The notes: generated by a model not told the origin, from the sequence alone. A stretch of DNA of 64,000 bases from Halomonas halodenitrificans DSM 735 (GCF_000620045.1 NZ_JHVH01000003.1:124001-188000), one strand, 5' to 3'; counted from the first letter of the stretch, positions 9,356 through 18,734 are shown. Program-made: numbers and translations.

Positions 9356-9967
9356 ATGTCAACCATTATTCCTGGCGTGACGGGGCGGTTGAGCAACCGT
9401 TACCTGCTGATGCGTCATGGCCATAGCCTGGCCAACCAGCAGGGCGTGATCATCAGCTCGCCGGCGCGAGGGCTGGCCGGTTACGGCCTCTCCCACCAGG
9501 GCCGGCAACAGCTCGAAAGCCTGCTGGCCACCTGGCAATGGGCGACTCCCGATCGCATCCTGCATTCGGATTTCCGGCGCACCCGGGAAACGGCGGAACG
9601 CATCGCGCACCACTTCGGGCTCGGGCTCGAGGCCGAGCCGCGGCTTCGGGAGCGTCACTTCGGCGAACTCGAGGGGGAGAAGGATGATCGCTATGCCGAC
9701 GTCTGGCGCCATGATGCACAGGATCCACACCACCGCCATGCGGGAGTGGAGGCGCTCGCCTCGGTGGCGGCGCGCATGGGGGAAGTGGTCGCGGACCTGG
9801 AGCGGGATTGCGCCGGGAAGACCATCCTGCTGGTGAGCCATGGCGACCCGTTGCAGATACTGTTGGCCACCGTGGAGGGGGGTGAGCCGAGCCGGCACCG
9901 CGAGCGCGTGTCGCTCACCCCGGCGAGCATTACCCCGCTGCCGCCTGCTGGACGGGCTGGGGATTGA
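9356..9967 (+). CDS. Histidine phosphatase (phosphoglycerate mutase-like) family protein
   Basis: This 203-residue protein has the phosphohistidine motif LMRHGHS (Arg 20, His 21, Gly 22), a second Arg in SDFRRTRETA, the Glu of RERHFGELEG and the late His of LLVSHGDPLQ, so the full active site is present. Such enzymes remove phosphate from sugars, nucleotides, lipids or proteins, and the substrate is unknown. It diverges from the phosphonate transporter operon, raising the possibility that it acts on an imported phosphate ester (inference). Its last 38 bp overlap the end of glpD on the other strand. The ribosome site is weak. Confidence 0.83.
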   Translation: MSTIIPGVTGRLSNRYLLMRHGHSLANQQGVIISSPARGLAGYGLSHQGRQQLESLLATWQWATPDRILHSDFRRTRETAERIAHHFGLGLEAEPRLRERHFGELEGEKDDRYADVWRHDAQDPHHRHAGVEALASVAARMGEVVADLERDCAGKTILLVSHGDPLQILLATVEGGEPSRHRERVSLTPASITPLPPAGRAGD

Positions 9968-11450
9968 ATCGCTGGGCCAGGTAATCGTCCAGCCGCTGCT
10001 GTTGATCGGCCGTCAGGCGCAGCCCGAGCTTGGTGCGACGCCACAGGATGTCATCCAGTGAGCCCGCCCACTCCTGCTCGATGAGATAGTCGACCTCGGC
10101 GGCGGTCAAGCCGGCGCCGAACGCCTGGCCCAGTGCGGCCTGGGAGTCCTTGCCGTCGAGGAAGCGGCGACACAGGGTGCCATAGAGGCGGGTGAAGCGC
10201 CGGACCTGACTCGTGTCCAGGTAGGGATAGTCGACCTGCAGCCGCGCCTCGAAACCGTCCCGGTCGCCGATCTCACCGCCCGGCAGGGGCGTCGTGTCTG
10301 TCCAGGGGGCCGTCATCGCCGGCAGATGGGGCGCAAGGGTGGTCAAGGCGGCTTCGGCGAGCTTGCGATAGGTGGTGATCTTGCCGCCAAACACCGACAG
10401 CAGGGGAGCGCCCTGGGTGTCCAGGTCGAGGGTGTAGTCCCGTGTCATGGCGGAAGGGTCTGCCGATTCATCGTCGCACAACGGGCGAACCCCGGAAAAG
10501 GTGCGGATGACGTCCTCGGGTTTCAGGGACGTCGTGAAGTGTTCGTTCACCACGCTCAGCAGATAACCGATTTCCTCCTCGCTGGCCTCGACCCCGGCGG
10601 GGTCCCCCCGATAGCGACGGTCGGTGGTGCCGATCAAGCTGAAGTCCTCTTCGTAGGGCAGCACGAAGACGATGCGTCCATCGGTGTTCTGGAGGATAAA
10701 GGCCCGTTCATCCTGGTTGATGCGGGGCACCACCAGGTGGCTGCCCTGAATCAGGCGAACCCCATAGCGCGATGACCTGTCGACCTGGCGGCGTACCACC
10801 TGCTCTACCCAGGGGCCGGCGGCGTTGACCAGGGTGCGGCAGCGTCGCGTCAGGCGCCGACCCGAGTCTCGCTCCTCGAGCTCGACCTCCCACAGCCCCT
10901 CGACCTCGGTGACCCCGGTGCAGCGCGTGCGGACCAGGACCTCGGCGCCGTTGTCGCGGGCCTGGATGGCATTGAGCACCACGAGCCTGGCGTCATCCAC
11001 CCAGCAGTCGGAGTATTCGAAACCTCGGCTGATACCGCGCGCCAGGCCCTGGCTCGGCGCCAGCTTGATGGCGCGGGAGCCGGGCAATGCCTTGCGTTTA
11101 CCGAGGTGGTCATAGAGAAACAGGCCGGCGCGCAGCATCCAGGCCGGACGGAGATGAGAGCGATGCGGCAGGATGAAGCGCAGCGGATGGATGATGTGCG
11201 GGGCCTTTGCGAGCAATACCTCACGCTCCTGCAGCGCCTCGCGCACCAGGCGAAACTCGCGGTGCTCCAGGTAGCGCAGGCCGCCGTGGATCAGCTTGCT
11301 GCTGGCGGACGAGGTGGCGCTGGCCAGGTCGGCCTGTTCGCAGAGGCCGACCGACAGGCCGCGCCCGGCGGCATCATTGGCGATGCCGGTGCCGTTGATG
11401 CCTCCGCCGATCACGAAGAGGTCGAGTATTTCGTCGGACTTGTCACGCAT
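9930..11450 (-). CDS. glpD: Aerobic glycerol-3-phosphate dehydrogenase
   Basis: GlpD oxidises sn-glycerol-3-phosphate to dihydroxyacetone phosphate and passes electrons through FAD to quinone at the inner membrane. The 506-residue sequence has the FAD-binding GGGINGTG (15-22) followed by the GlpD-typical SSASSKLIHGGLRYLE, the DARLVVLNAIQARDNGAE segment and the SVFGGKITTYRKLAE motif. It follows glpR on the same strand after 131 bp that contain its own promoter and operator-like sites, so it can be transcribed separately. Its 3' end overlaps the convergent histidine phosphatase by 38 bp. Confidence 0.95.
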   Translation of the reverse strand: MRDKSDEILDLFVIGGGINGTGIANDAAGRGLSVGLCEQADLASATSSASSKLIHGGLRYLEHREFRLVREALQEREVLLAKAPHIIHPLRFILPHRSHLRPAWMLRAGLFLYDHLGKRKALPGSRAIKLAPSQGLARGISRGFEYSDCWVDDARLVVLNAIQARDNGAEVLVRTRCTGVTEVEGLWEVELEERDSGRRLTRRCRTLVNAAGPWVEQVVRRQVDRSSRYGVRLIQGSHLVVPRINQDERAFILQNTDGRIVFVLPYEEDFSLIGTTDRRYRGDPAGVEASEEEIGYLLSVVNEHFTTSLKPEDVIRTFSGVRPLCDDESADPSAMTRDYTLDLDTQGAPLLSVFGGKITTYRKLAEAALTTLAPHLPAMTAPWTDTTPLPGGEIGDRDGFEARLQVDYPYLDTSQVRRFTRLYGTLCRRFLDGKDSQAALGQAFGAGLTAAEVDYLIEQEWAGSLDDILWRRTKLGLRLTADQQQRLDDYLAQRFNPQPVQQAAAG

Positions 11451-11482
11451 GGAGTCTCCCGTCCGGGGCCGGAACTTGATGA

Positions 11483-11523
11483 TGTTTGAAAACGAAAATA
11501 GACGAAAGCAAAGCGAACATCAA
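11483..11523 (-). promoter_or_regulatory. glpD promoter with overlapping GlpR-like operator sites
   Basis: Read on the minus strand, TTGATG (11518-11523) and TATTTT (11495-11500) are separated by 17 bp, a plausible sigma70 promoter. Overlapping the -10 and start region is TGTTTGAAAACGAA (plus strand 11483-11496), and ATGTTCGC overlaps the -35. TTCG-centred half sites of this kind are typical of GlpR operators. The 14-bp word recurs with one change before glpS. Confidence 0.6.
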
Positions 11524-11581
11524 GGTGCGGCACTGCGTCCCCCGGGCGCGGGAGGTCGGGCGTGCCTGGAACGAGGAGGGG

Positions 11582-12340
11582 TCAAGCGATATGGAGCGTT
11601 ACATCATGCTGGTTCAGCAGGCGCAGGATGGTGTCGGGTGGCTGGCGGTCGGTAAACAGGGCATCGAGTTGGGTCAGGTTGCCTTGGCGAACCACGGGGT
11701 TGCGCTGAAACTTGGAGTGATCGGTGGCCAGAAAGACCTTGCGGGAGTTGTGGATGATGGCCTGGGCGACCCGCACCTCCTGGTAATCGAACTCCAGCAA
11801 CGAGCCGTCCTCGTCGATGCCACTGATGCCGATGATGCCGTAATCGACCTTGAACTGATTGATGAAGTCGATGGCCGCCTCGCCGATGATGCCGCCGTCC
11901 CGGGAACGAACCTGGCCGCCGGCGATGATCACGTTGAAATCCTCCTTATGCTGAAGGATGGCAGCGACATTGAGGTTGTTGGTAATTACCTCCAGCCCGT
12001 GATGGTCGAGTAGCGCCTCCGCGACCACCTCATTGCTGGTCCCGATATTGATGAATAGCGAGGAGTGATTGGGGATGTGTCGGGCGAGCAGGGCGGCGAT
12101 GCGTTGCTTGGCCTCGAGGTTGAGAGTCTTGCGGGTCGAGTAGGCGGTGTTGACGGTGCTGGATTCCAGGCTTGCACCACCATGGACCCGGCGAATGCGA
12201 CCCTCGGCGGAGAGGGTGTTGAGGTCGCGACGTATGGTCTGGGGTGTGACCGTAAAGTGGTCGGTCAGCTGTTCGATGCTGGCATACCCCTGGCTACGCA
12301 CCAGCTCGATGATGGCATCCTGGCGTTGCTGTTGATTCAT
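11582..12340 (-). CDS. glpR: DeoR-family glycerol-3-phosphate regulon repressor
   Basis: GlpR is a repressor released from DNA by glycerol-3-phosphate or glycerol. The 252-residue sequence has the DeoR N-terminal helix-turn-helix (IEQLTDHFTVTPQTIRRDLNTLSAEGRIRRVHGGA, residues about 22-56) and the DeoR-type sugar-phosphate sensor domain with INIGTSNEV, ITNNLNVA, IIAGGQVRSRDGGIIG and the late LATDHSKF. It sits divergent from glpK and upstream of glpD, the classic arrangement for local control. It probably also acts at the glpSTPQUV promoter at 22.9 kb, judging from a shared sequence word. Confidence 0.93.
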   Translation of the reverse strand: MNQQQRQDAIIELVRSQGYASIEQLTDHFTVTPQTIRRDLNTLSAEGRIRRVHGGASLESSTVNTAYSTRKTLNLEAKQRIAALLARHIPNHSSLFINIGTSNEVVAEALLDHHGLEVITNNLNVAAILQHKEDFNVIIAGGQVRSRDGGIIGEAAIDFINQFKVDYGIIGISGIDEDGSLLEFDYQEVRVAQAIIHNSRKVFLATDHSKFQRNPVVRQGNLTQLDALFTDRQPPDTILRLLNQHDVTLHIA

Positions 12341-12465
12341 GAAGTCTCCTAGGCTCCTTGAATTCTACGTTATTACAGCGGCGGCGGGCATGGTACAGGC
12401 TTGGGTTGCGTCTAAAGTCGTAGGATTTCTGTTGCGAAGCGTTTTAGCGGAGAGTTCGACTAGCG

Positions 12466-12492
12466 TAAAATGAGTGCTCGTTAACGAACATG
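12466..12492 (+). promoter_or_regulatory. glpK -10 element and GlpR operator
   Basis: A good -10 (TAAAAT, 12466-12471) is followed at once by a near-perfect palindrome TGCTCGTT|AACGAACA (12475-12490), with 7 of 8 half-site bases matching. A repressor bound there would cover the transcription start. It resembles the E. coli GlpR consensus (TTCG/CGAA half sites around a central AT-rich step). No convincing -35 is visible. Confidence 0.65.
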
Positions 12493-12541
12493 ATCGATTG
12501 AAAGCGAAAGCTGCACGCCATTTATCAACAGGACACTTGCC

Positions 12542-14026
12542 ATGGCTTCATACCTCCTGGCCATCGACCAGGGCACTACCAGCTCTCGGGCTATCCTCTT
12601 CGATCGTCAGGGAAGCTGCGTTGCCTCGGCACAACGTGAGCTTCCCCAACATTTCCCCCGTGATGGCTGGATAGAGCATGACCCGGAAGATATCTGGGAG
12701 GGCGTGCTCACTACCTGTCGAGAGGTGCTGGCCAAGGCCGATGTCGCTCCCCAGGCGATCGACGGGATCGGTATCACGAATCAACGTGAGACGACCCTGG
12801 TGTGGGATCGGCATACCGGGAAGCCGGTTTATAACGCCATCGTCTGGCAGGATCGTCGCACCGATGAGGCTTGCCAGGCGTTGCGCCAGGCGGGACACCT
12901 GGGCGAGGTCCAGGCACGCACCGGGCTGTTGATCGATCCCTATTTTTCGGCGACCAAGCTGGCCTGGCTGCTCGATGAAATACCCGGCGCCCGGGCTCGG
13001 GCGGAGCGCGGCGACCTGGCCTTCGGCACCGTCGACACCTTCCTGATCTGGCGCCTGACCGGCGGCCGGGTGCATGCCACCGATGCGACCAATGCCTCGC
13101 GCACGGCGCTGTTCAATATTCACGAGCAGCGCTGGGATGACCAGCTGTTATCCCTGTTCGATATCCCGGCGAGCCTGCTGCCCGAGGTCAAGGATTCGAG
13201 TGACGACTTCGGTGCGCTGGAACACCAGTGGCTGGGTCATGCACTGCCCATCGCCGGGGTGGCAGGAGACCAGCAGGCCGCCCTGGTTGGTCAGGCCTGC
13301 TTTTCGCCGGGCATGGGCAAGAGCACCTATGGCACCGGCTGTTTCATGATCGTCAACACCGGGGAGAGTCCCGAGGCCTCGCGTAATCGTCTTCTGACCA
13401 CCGTGGCCTATCGCCTGAACGGCAAGCCTGTCTACGCCATGGAGGGCAGCATCTTCGTGGCGGGGGCTACCGTTCAGTGGTTGCGTGATGGCCTGAAGCT
13501 GTTTGCCGATGCCGCCGAGACGGAGGCTCTGGCATGCCAGACGCGTAGTGGCCACAGTGTCTATATGGTGCCGGCATTTACCGGTCTCGGTGCGCCCCAT
13601 TGGGACCCCAAGGCGCGTGGCGCCATCCTTGGCCTGACTCGCGATACCGGGATTGCCGAGATTGTCGCCGCCGGACTGCAGGCCGTCTGCTATCAAACGC
13701 GAGACCTGCAGGAGTGCATGGATGATGATATGACGGCTTCTCCGGGTATTCTAAGGGTCGATGGCGGCATGGTCGCCAATGGCTGGTTGATGCAGTTTCT
13801 CGCCGACATGCTCGGCGTCCCGGTGGACCGGCCGGGGGTGCTGGAGACCACGGCGCTGGGTGCCGCCTACCTTGCCGGCTTGCACCTGGGCTGGTATCGC
13901 GATCTCGACGAAATTGCCGGGTTATGGCAGCGTGAGCGGCAGTTTTCGCCGCAGATGGACGAGGCGGAACGCGAGCGCCTCTATGCCGGCTGGCAGGAAG
14001 CCGTCGAGCGGGTGCGCACGCAATGA
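12542..14026 (+). CDS. glpK: Glycerol kinase
   Basis: GlpK phosphorylates glycerol with ATP to sn-glycerol-3-phosphate in the cytoplasm. The 494-residue length is standard. Landmarks are the FGGY-kinase phosphate-1 loop [22 protein letters not shown] with VWQDRRT (glycerol-binding Arg), the [13 protein letters not shown] helix, [13 protein letters not shown] and the C-terminal [25 protein letters not shown]. It is divergent from glpR. There is no glpF channel gene here; glycerol entry is probably served by the ABC transporter at 22.9-29.0 kb. Confidence 0.96.
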   Translation: MASYLLAIDQGTTSSRAILFDRQGSCVASAQRELPQHFPRDGWIEHDPEDIWEGVLTTCREVLAKADVAPQAIDGIGITNQRETTLVWDRHTGKPVYNAIVWQDRRTDEACQALRQAGHLGEVQARTGLLIDPYFSATKLAWLLDEIPGARARAERGDLAFGTVDTFLIWRLTGGRVHATDATNASRTALFNIHEQRWDDQLLSLFDIPASLLPEVKDSSDDFGALEHQWLGHALPIAGVAGDQQAALVGQACFSPGMGKSTYGTGCFMIVNTGESPEASRNRLLTTVAYRLNGKPVYAMEGSIFVAGATVQWLRDGLKLFADAAETEALACQTRSGHSVYMVPAFTGLGAPHWDPKARGAILGLTRDTGIAEIVAAGLQAVCYQTRDLQECMDDDMTASPGILRVDGGMVANGWLMQFLADMLGVPVDRPGVLETTALGAAYLAGLHLGWYRDLDEIAGLWQRERQFSPQMDEAERERLYAGWQEAVERVRTQ

Positions 14027-14078
14027 TCGTTTGCCTGTCCAAGATGCTGATTCTTCGGCCTTGGCGGGAATATTGCGC

Positions 14079-14106
14079 TTGCATTTCCAGGGCAGGTGAG
14101 TAAAAT
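14079..14106 (+). promoter_or_regulatory. sigma70-type promoter of the tRNA-Val genes
   Basis: TTGCAT (14079-14084) and TAAAAT (14101-14106) are separated by 16 bp. Transcription would begin near 14113, about 40 bp before the first tRNA. Confidence 0.65.
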
Positions 14107-14150
14107 ACGCATCCGTTGCCGCACATGACGCCATGCCGTCATCGAGATGC

Positions 14151-14227
14151 AGGACCATAGCTCAGTTGGTTAGAGCGCCACGTTGACATCGTGGAGGTCG
14201 GCGGTTCAAATCCGCCTGGTCCTACCA
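14151..14227 (+). tRNA. tRNA-Val (anticodon GAC), copy 1
   Basis: The 77-nt gene folds as a full cloverleaf: acceptor arms AGGACCA and TGGTCCT, D arm GCTC/GAGC, anticodon stem CCACG/CGTGG with loop TTGACAT (anticodon GAC, reading GUC/GUU), T arm GGCGG TTCAAAT CCGCC, and an encoded CCA end. It is identical to the next copy. Confidence 0.96.
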
Positions 14228-14267
14228 GTATCGTATCGATAGAAAAAAGCCTGGCCGCAACGACTAC

Positions 14268-14344
14268 AGGACCATAGCTCAGTTGGTTAGAGCGCCACGT
14301 TGACATCGTGGAGGTCGGCGGTTCAAATCCGCCTGGTCCTACCA
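14268..14344 (+). tRNA. tRNA-Val (anticodon GAC), copy 2
   Basis: This is an identical 77-nt copy of the preceding tRNA, with encoded CCA, 40 bp further on. The two are probably transcribed together from the promoter at 14079 and ended by the terminator at 14353. Confidence 0.96.
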
Positions 14345-14352
14345 ATACTAGA

Positions 14353-14386
14353 GACACCCCCGCAGCCCTGCTGCGGGGGTGTCTTG
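14353..14386 (+). terminator. Intrinsic terminator of the tRNA-Val operon
   Basis: A perfect 13-bp stem (GACACCCCCGCAG with CTGCGGGGGTGTC) around a CCCTG loop begins 8 bp after the second tRNA and is followed by TTGCTAT. The strand fits the tRNAs; read the other way it could also stop transcription reaching the fRMsr gene end. Confidence 0.85.
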
Positions 14387-14413
14387 CTATATCGGCCGGC
14401 TCGAGTGGGTCGG

Positions 14414-14872
14414 CTAGGTGAGGTCGGTGCACTCGATGAAGGTGGCCACGAGTGCCTCGATGCCGGCCTGGTCGGCCTCGCTGAAACGACCCGCCTGGGG
14501 GCTATCCAGATCGAGCACGCCCCATAGGTAATCTCCCACGAGGATCGGTACCACCAGCTCCGACCGCGAGTCGGCATCGCAGGCGATATGGTCGGCGATG
14601 GCCTGGACATCGTCGACGCGCTGGGTCTCTCGGTCGCGCGCCGCGGCACCGCATACTCCCTGGTTGAAGGGAATCGGATGGCAGGCCGGCTTGCCCTGGA
14701 AGGGGCCCAGGATGAGCAGCTCCGGCTCGCCCTGCAGATAGAAGCCGGCCCAGTTCAGCGCGGAGATCTCCTGCATGATGAAGGCGCTGGTCTGGGCGCT
14801 GTTGGTCAGCCAGCTTCGGGTATCGAGCAGGGCGGCCAGCTGGCGGTTGAGCAGTGAATAATCGGGTGTCAT
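14414..14872 (-). CDS. msrC: Free methionine-(R)-sulfoxide reductase (GAF domain)
   Basis: This enzyme reduces free L-methionine-(R)-sulfoxide to methionine in the cytoplasm. The 152-residue protein is a single GAF domain. Its three cysteines, Cys 64 (KPACHPI), Cys 74 (GVCGAA) and Cys 98 (HIACDA), have exactly the 10- and 24-residue spacing of the catalytic and resolving cysteines of the E. coli enzyme (84, 94, 118). That makes a sensory GAF protein unlikely. It follows metQ on the same strand after a hairpin, linking repair of oxidised methionine to methionine uptake. Confidence 0.88.
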   Translation of the reverse strand: MTPDYSLLNRQLAALLDTRSWLTNSAQTSAFIMQEISALNWAGFYLQGEPELLILGPFQGKPACHPIPFNQGVCGAAARDRETQRVDDVQAIADHIACDADSRSELVVPILVGDYLWGVLDLDSPQAGRFSEADQAGIEALVATFIECTDLT

Positions 14873-14892
14873 CTTGGCTCCTTGAAACAGCA

Positions 14893-14917
14893 GGGCCGGC
14901 CTTGCGGCCGGCCCTTT
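14893..14917. terminator. Hairpin between metQ and the methionine sulfoxide reductase gene
   Basis: A perfect 9-bp stem (GGGCCGGCC/GGCCGGCCC) with loop TTGC lies in the 96-bp gap. The T-run is on the plus side (TTT); on the metQ strand it is followed by TGCTGTTTC only, so termination for metQ may be partial and read-through into msrC possible. Confidence 0.5.
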
Positions 14918-14968
14918 GGCTATTCGAATTATTTATCGCTTGGGGCTGATCCCCGTCGCCAGGCTTCC

Positions 14969-15763
14969 TTACTTCCAGCCGGGTACCGCCTGGGCACCGA
15001 ACAGCTCCCTGGCCTTGGCTTCGACCGCGTCGGTCTGGTAGGACTCGACCAGCTGCTGGATCGCCTCGCGATCCTCGTCATCGCCGCGCACCGCGATCAG
15101 ATTGACATAGGGAGACTCGGGGCCTTCCTTGATCAGGGCGTCGTCCAGCGTCAGGCCGGCAGGCTGGGCGAAGGTGTTATTGATGAAGGCCAGGTCCACG
15201 TCCGGCAGTACGCGCGGTAGCTGGGCGGCTTCGATCTCGCGGAACTCGAAGTCATGCGGATTGGCGGCGATATCCAGCGGGGTGGCTTCGAGGTTTTCCG
15301 GGTCCGTCAGTTCCAGCATGCCCAGGTTGTGCATCAGGATCAGGGCGCGACCCTCGTTGGAGGGGTCGTTGGGCAGGGCGATGGTGGCCCCGTCCGGAAT
15401 CGCCTCGATGCTGTCGTACTTCTCGGAGTAGGCGCCGATCGGATAGACGAAGGTGTAGCCGGCGATGGCGAAGTCATAGCCGCGATCCTCGACCATGGAG
15501 CGCATGTAGGGTTCGTGCTGGTAGGCATTGGCGTCCAGGCTACCGTCGGCCAGGGCGGCGTTGGGGGTCACGTAGTCGGTGAATTCGATGATCTCCACCT
15601 CGAGGCCGTGCTCGCGCTCGGCGATATCGGCGGCAACCTCCATCACCTGGGTCTCGGGGCCGGCGACGGTACCGACCTTGATGGCGTGGTCGTCGGCCAG
15701 GGCGGCGCCGGCGCCGAGGGCCAGTGCGGAGGCGAGGGCGGCATTGAGCAGTGTCTTTTGCAT
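14969..15763 (-). CDS. metQ: Methionine ABC transporter substrate-binding protein
   Basis: MetQ binds D/L-methionine in the periplasm and delivers it to MetI-MetN. The 264-residue sequence has an NlpA/MetQ core: KVGTVAGPETQVMEVAADIA, LEVEIIEFTDYVTPNAALADGSLDANAYQHEPYM and ALPNDPSNEGRALILM, all family-typical. The N-terminus is a plain Sec signal peptide (ending ALA, about residue 23) without a lipobox Cys, so unlike E. coli MetQ it is probably a soluble periplasmic protein. It is the third gene of the metN-metI-metQ operon, 69 bp after metI. Confidence 0.92.
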   Translation of the reverse strand: MQKTLLNAALASALALGAGAALADDHAIKVGTVAGPETQVMEVAADIAEREHGLEVEIIEFTDYVTPNAALADGSLDANAYQHEPYMRSMVEDRGYDFAIAGYTFVYPIGAYSEKYDSIEAIPDGATIALPNDPSNEGRALILMHNLGMLELTDPENLEATPLDIAANPHDFEFREIEAAQLPRVLPDVDLAFINNTFAQPAGLTLDDALIKEGPESPYVNLIAVRGDDEDREAIQQLVESYQTDAVEAKARELFGAQAVPGWK

Positions 15764-15832
15764 GGAACAGAGTCTCCTGATCGATGGGAACGATGCTAGC
15801 GGTATAAGAATAATTGTTTAAATAGCTTTTGG

Positions 15833-16466
15833 CTATTTATGATCGCTCTTGCGCACCAGATAATCCCCCAGGCTCTGGAAGCCCTGCACCATGATGACCA
15901 GGATGGCCACGGTAATCAGCATGATGGTGGGGTTGAAGCGGTTATAGCCGTAGCGAATGCCCAGGTCGCCCAGGCCGCCGCCGCCGACGGCGCCGGCCAT
16001 GGCGGAGTAGCTCACCAGCGTGACCAGGGTGACCGTCAGGGCGGTGAAGATGCCGCCGCGGGCCTCGGGCAGCAGCACCTTGTGGATGATCTGCCAGGGG
16101 GTGGCGCCCATGGACTGGGCGGCCTCGACGAGGCCCGGGTTGATCTCGTTGAGTGCCCCCTCGACCAGGCGAGCAATGAAGGGAATCGCCGCGATGGTCA
16201 GTGGCACGGCGGCAGCATTGGTGCCGATGGAGGTGCCCACGAGCCCGCGGGTGAAGGGAATGATGGCGACCATCAGGATGATGAAGGGGATGGAGCGGCC
16301 GACATTGGTCACGATACCCAGGACGCCGTTGAGTACCGGTTGAGCCAGTACCTGTGCCGGGCGGGTTACATAGAGCAACACCCCTAGCGGGATGCCCGCC
16401 AGAGCCGAGATCACCCCGGAGATGGCCACCATATAGAGGGTATCGAGGGTGGCCTCGAGAATCAGT

Positions 16467-16486
<20 letters not shown>
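15833..16486 (-). CDS. metI: Methionine ABC transporter permease
   Basis: MetI is the inner-membrane permease of the methionine importer. The 217-residue protein has about five membrane segments and the EAA-type coupling loop (LVEAAQSMGATPWQIIHKVLLPEA) followed by the MetI-typical SYSAMAGAVGGGGLGDLGIRYGYNRF. It overlaps metN by 20 bp, indicating translational coupling. Confidence 0.94.
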
Positions 16487-17528
<1,042 letters not shown>

Positions 17529-17575
17529 GGATACCACCGCTGGGGGCGCCGAGGCGGGCGGTGCAAGGGGAAGGC

Positions 17576-17602
17576 AAAAAAAGGCCACCCTGTCGGGTGG
17601 CC
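17576..17602 (-). terminator. Intrinsic terminator in the metN leader (expression platform)
   Basis: On the minus strand a perfect 8-bp stem, GGCCACCC with GGGTGGCC around a GACA loop, is followed by seven T residues (17576-17582). It lies about 16 nt after the aptamer-like RNA and 48 nt before metN. The aptamer's 3' end carries GGGTG, which could pair with CACCC of the terminator's first arm to form an antiterminator, so the two foldings look mutually exclusive. Confidence 0.85.
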
Positions 17603-17617
17603 ATCAACGCTGGACAC

Positions 17618-17692
17618 ACCCTTTTAGCTGCACTTCACGGCTTGAGTCGAGTCATGCCGCGGGCGCCCGCAAGCCGGGTTCAAATCGGCGCC
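17618..17692 (-). promoter_or_regulatory. SAM-II-like (SAM-alpha) riboswitch aptamer upstream of metNIQ
   Basis: The minus-strand RNA contains the SAM-II sequence order: a P1 stem GGCGCC/GGCGCC enclosing GAUUUGAACC and CCGGCUUGC, then the 3' element GCUAAAAGGG. GAUUU, CCGGCUUGC and GCUAAAAGGG are hallmarks of the class. The link before the 3' element is longer than usual and can form an extra 6-bp hairpin (CGCGGC/GCCGUG). GGCUUGC can pair with GCAGCU to build the pseudoknot. Promoter, aptamer and terminator are in the correct order. SAM-II is best known from alphaproteobacteria, so confirmation by a covariance model is needed. Confidence 0.68.
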
Positions 17693-17709
17693 ATTCAATG
17701 TAGCCGGCA

Positions 17710-17738
17710 AGCATAGGGGCAGGTGGGTGACCTGTCAA
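17710..17738 (-). promoter_or_regulatory. sigma70-type promoter of the metNIQ leader
   Basis: Minus strand TTGACA (17733-17738, perfect consensus) and TATGCT (17710-17715) are separated by 17 bp. Transcription should start near 17703, about 10 nt before the aptamer. Confidence 0.82.
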
Positions 17739-17913
17739 TCATGCCACAGGGCTTCCTGCTGCCAGGCGCTGTGTGGTGCCATATCCTTTGTCTATTCGGT
17801 GTTATCCAGTGGATATTGTGGTGTTATGCGACGATGGACGGGGAGGGGAGGAATTTCCTACACTCGTGGGTCTTTCCGCCCGATCCCAGGGCGCCAGTAG
17901 CCGAGGAGACGCC

Positions 17914-18543
17914 ATGTTCACTGGCATCGTGCAGGGCACCGCCAAGGTGGTGGCCATCCAGGAGGCCGAGGCCTTTCGAACCCATGTCGTGATGTTGCCC
18001 GACGATCTGCGCAGCGGCCTGGAGGTGGGCGCCTCGGTGGCCCATAACGGGGTCTGCCTGACGGTTACCGCCCTCACCGAGGCGGGGGTGAGCTTCGATC
18101 TGATGCGCGAAACGCTGCGAGTCACCAACCTGGGCGAGCTGACGGTGGGAGATCACGTCAATATCGAGCGGGCCGCACGCTTCGGTGACGAAATCGGCGG
18201 TCACGCCATGTCGGGGCATATCATGGCTCAGGCCGAGCTGGTCGAACTCGAAGAGGCGCCCAACAATCGTCGGCTCTGGTTCGAGCCGCCCCATGCCCTG
18301 GGACGCTTCCTGTTCGACAAGGGCTATATCGGCGTCGACGGGGCGAGTCTTACCATCGGTGAGGTGCGCCCTGCCACTGCCGAGCAGGGGCCGCGCTTTT
18401 GCGTCGACCTGATCCCGGAAACGCTGCAGCGCACCACCCTGGGAGAGCGTGTGCCCGGGGACCGGGTCAATATCGAGGTCGCCCCCCAGACCCAGGCGAT
18501 CGTGGAGACGGTTGAGCGAGTGCTGAAGGTACGAGGCACCTAG
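17914..18543 (+). CDS. ribE: Riboflavin synthase, alpha subunit
   Basis: Riboflavin synthase dismutates two 6,7-dimethyl-8-ribityllumazine molecules to riboflavin. The 209-residue protein starts with the diagnostic MFTGIVQG and consists of two lumazine-binding barrels: residues 1-97 (with NGVCLTV) and about 98-195 (with GASLTI), followed by the C-terminal trimerisation helix. The ATG at 17914 follows GAGGAG; an in-frame upstream Met has no such signal. The gene stands alone, away from other rib genes, and I see no FMN riboswitch upstream. Confidence 0.94.
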   Translation: MFTGIVQGTAKVVAIQEAEAFRTHVVMLPDDLRSGLEVGASVAHNGVCLTVTALTEAGVSFDLMRETLRVTNLGELTVGDHVNIERAARFGDEIGGHAMSGHIMAQAELVELEEAPNNRRLWFEPPHALGRFLFDKGYIGVDGASLTIGEVRPATAEQGPRFCVDLIPETLQRTTLGERVPGDRVNIEVAPQTQAIVETVERVLKVRGT

Positions 18544-18734
18544 CGGCGTCGAGTAGGCGTTGGTCGCCGGGCTGGCGATTGTGTCATGAGTTGCTTATAC
18601 AAAGGGTAGGGGTGAATACCGCCGCGTTCGGGGCGGCGTCCATCTCGCATCATCGGGAGGCTTTGGGTACCATGTTTCGCCTTCTCGCCCCCGGAATTTC
18701 CTCAACACGTCCAAGCGCGTAGGAATCGAGCCCC

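Noticed and set aside
14151..14344. tRNA genes as an integration (att) site
   Set aside because: Both tRNA-Val copies are intact, and no integrase or partial tRNA copy occurs in the window; a simple tandem gene duplication explains them.
17703..17913. FMN riboswitch upstream of ribE
   Set aside because: A short GGGGCAGG-like word occurs, but the remaining conserved FMN blocks are absent; that word belongs to the promoter spacer of the divergent metN leader.
18544..18734. Riboswitch or PurR site before the purine permease
   Set aside because: Only a 6-bp GC hairpin and a TATACA word were found; no recognised purine aptamer or PurR palindrome.
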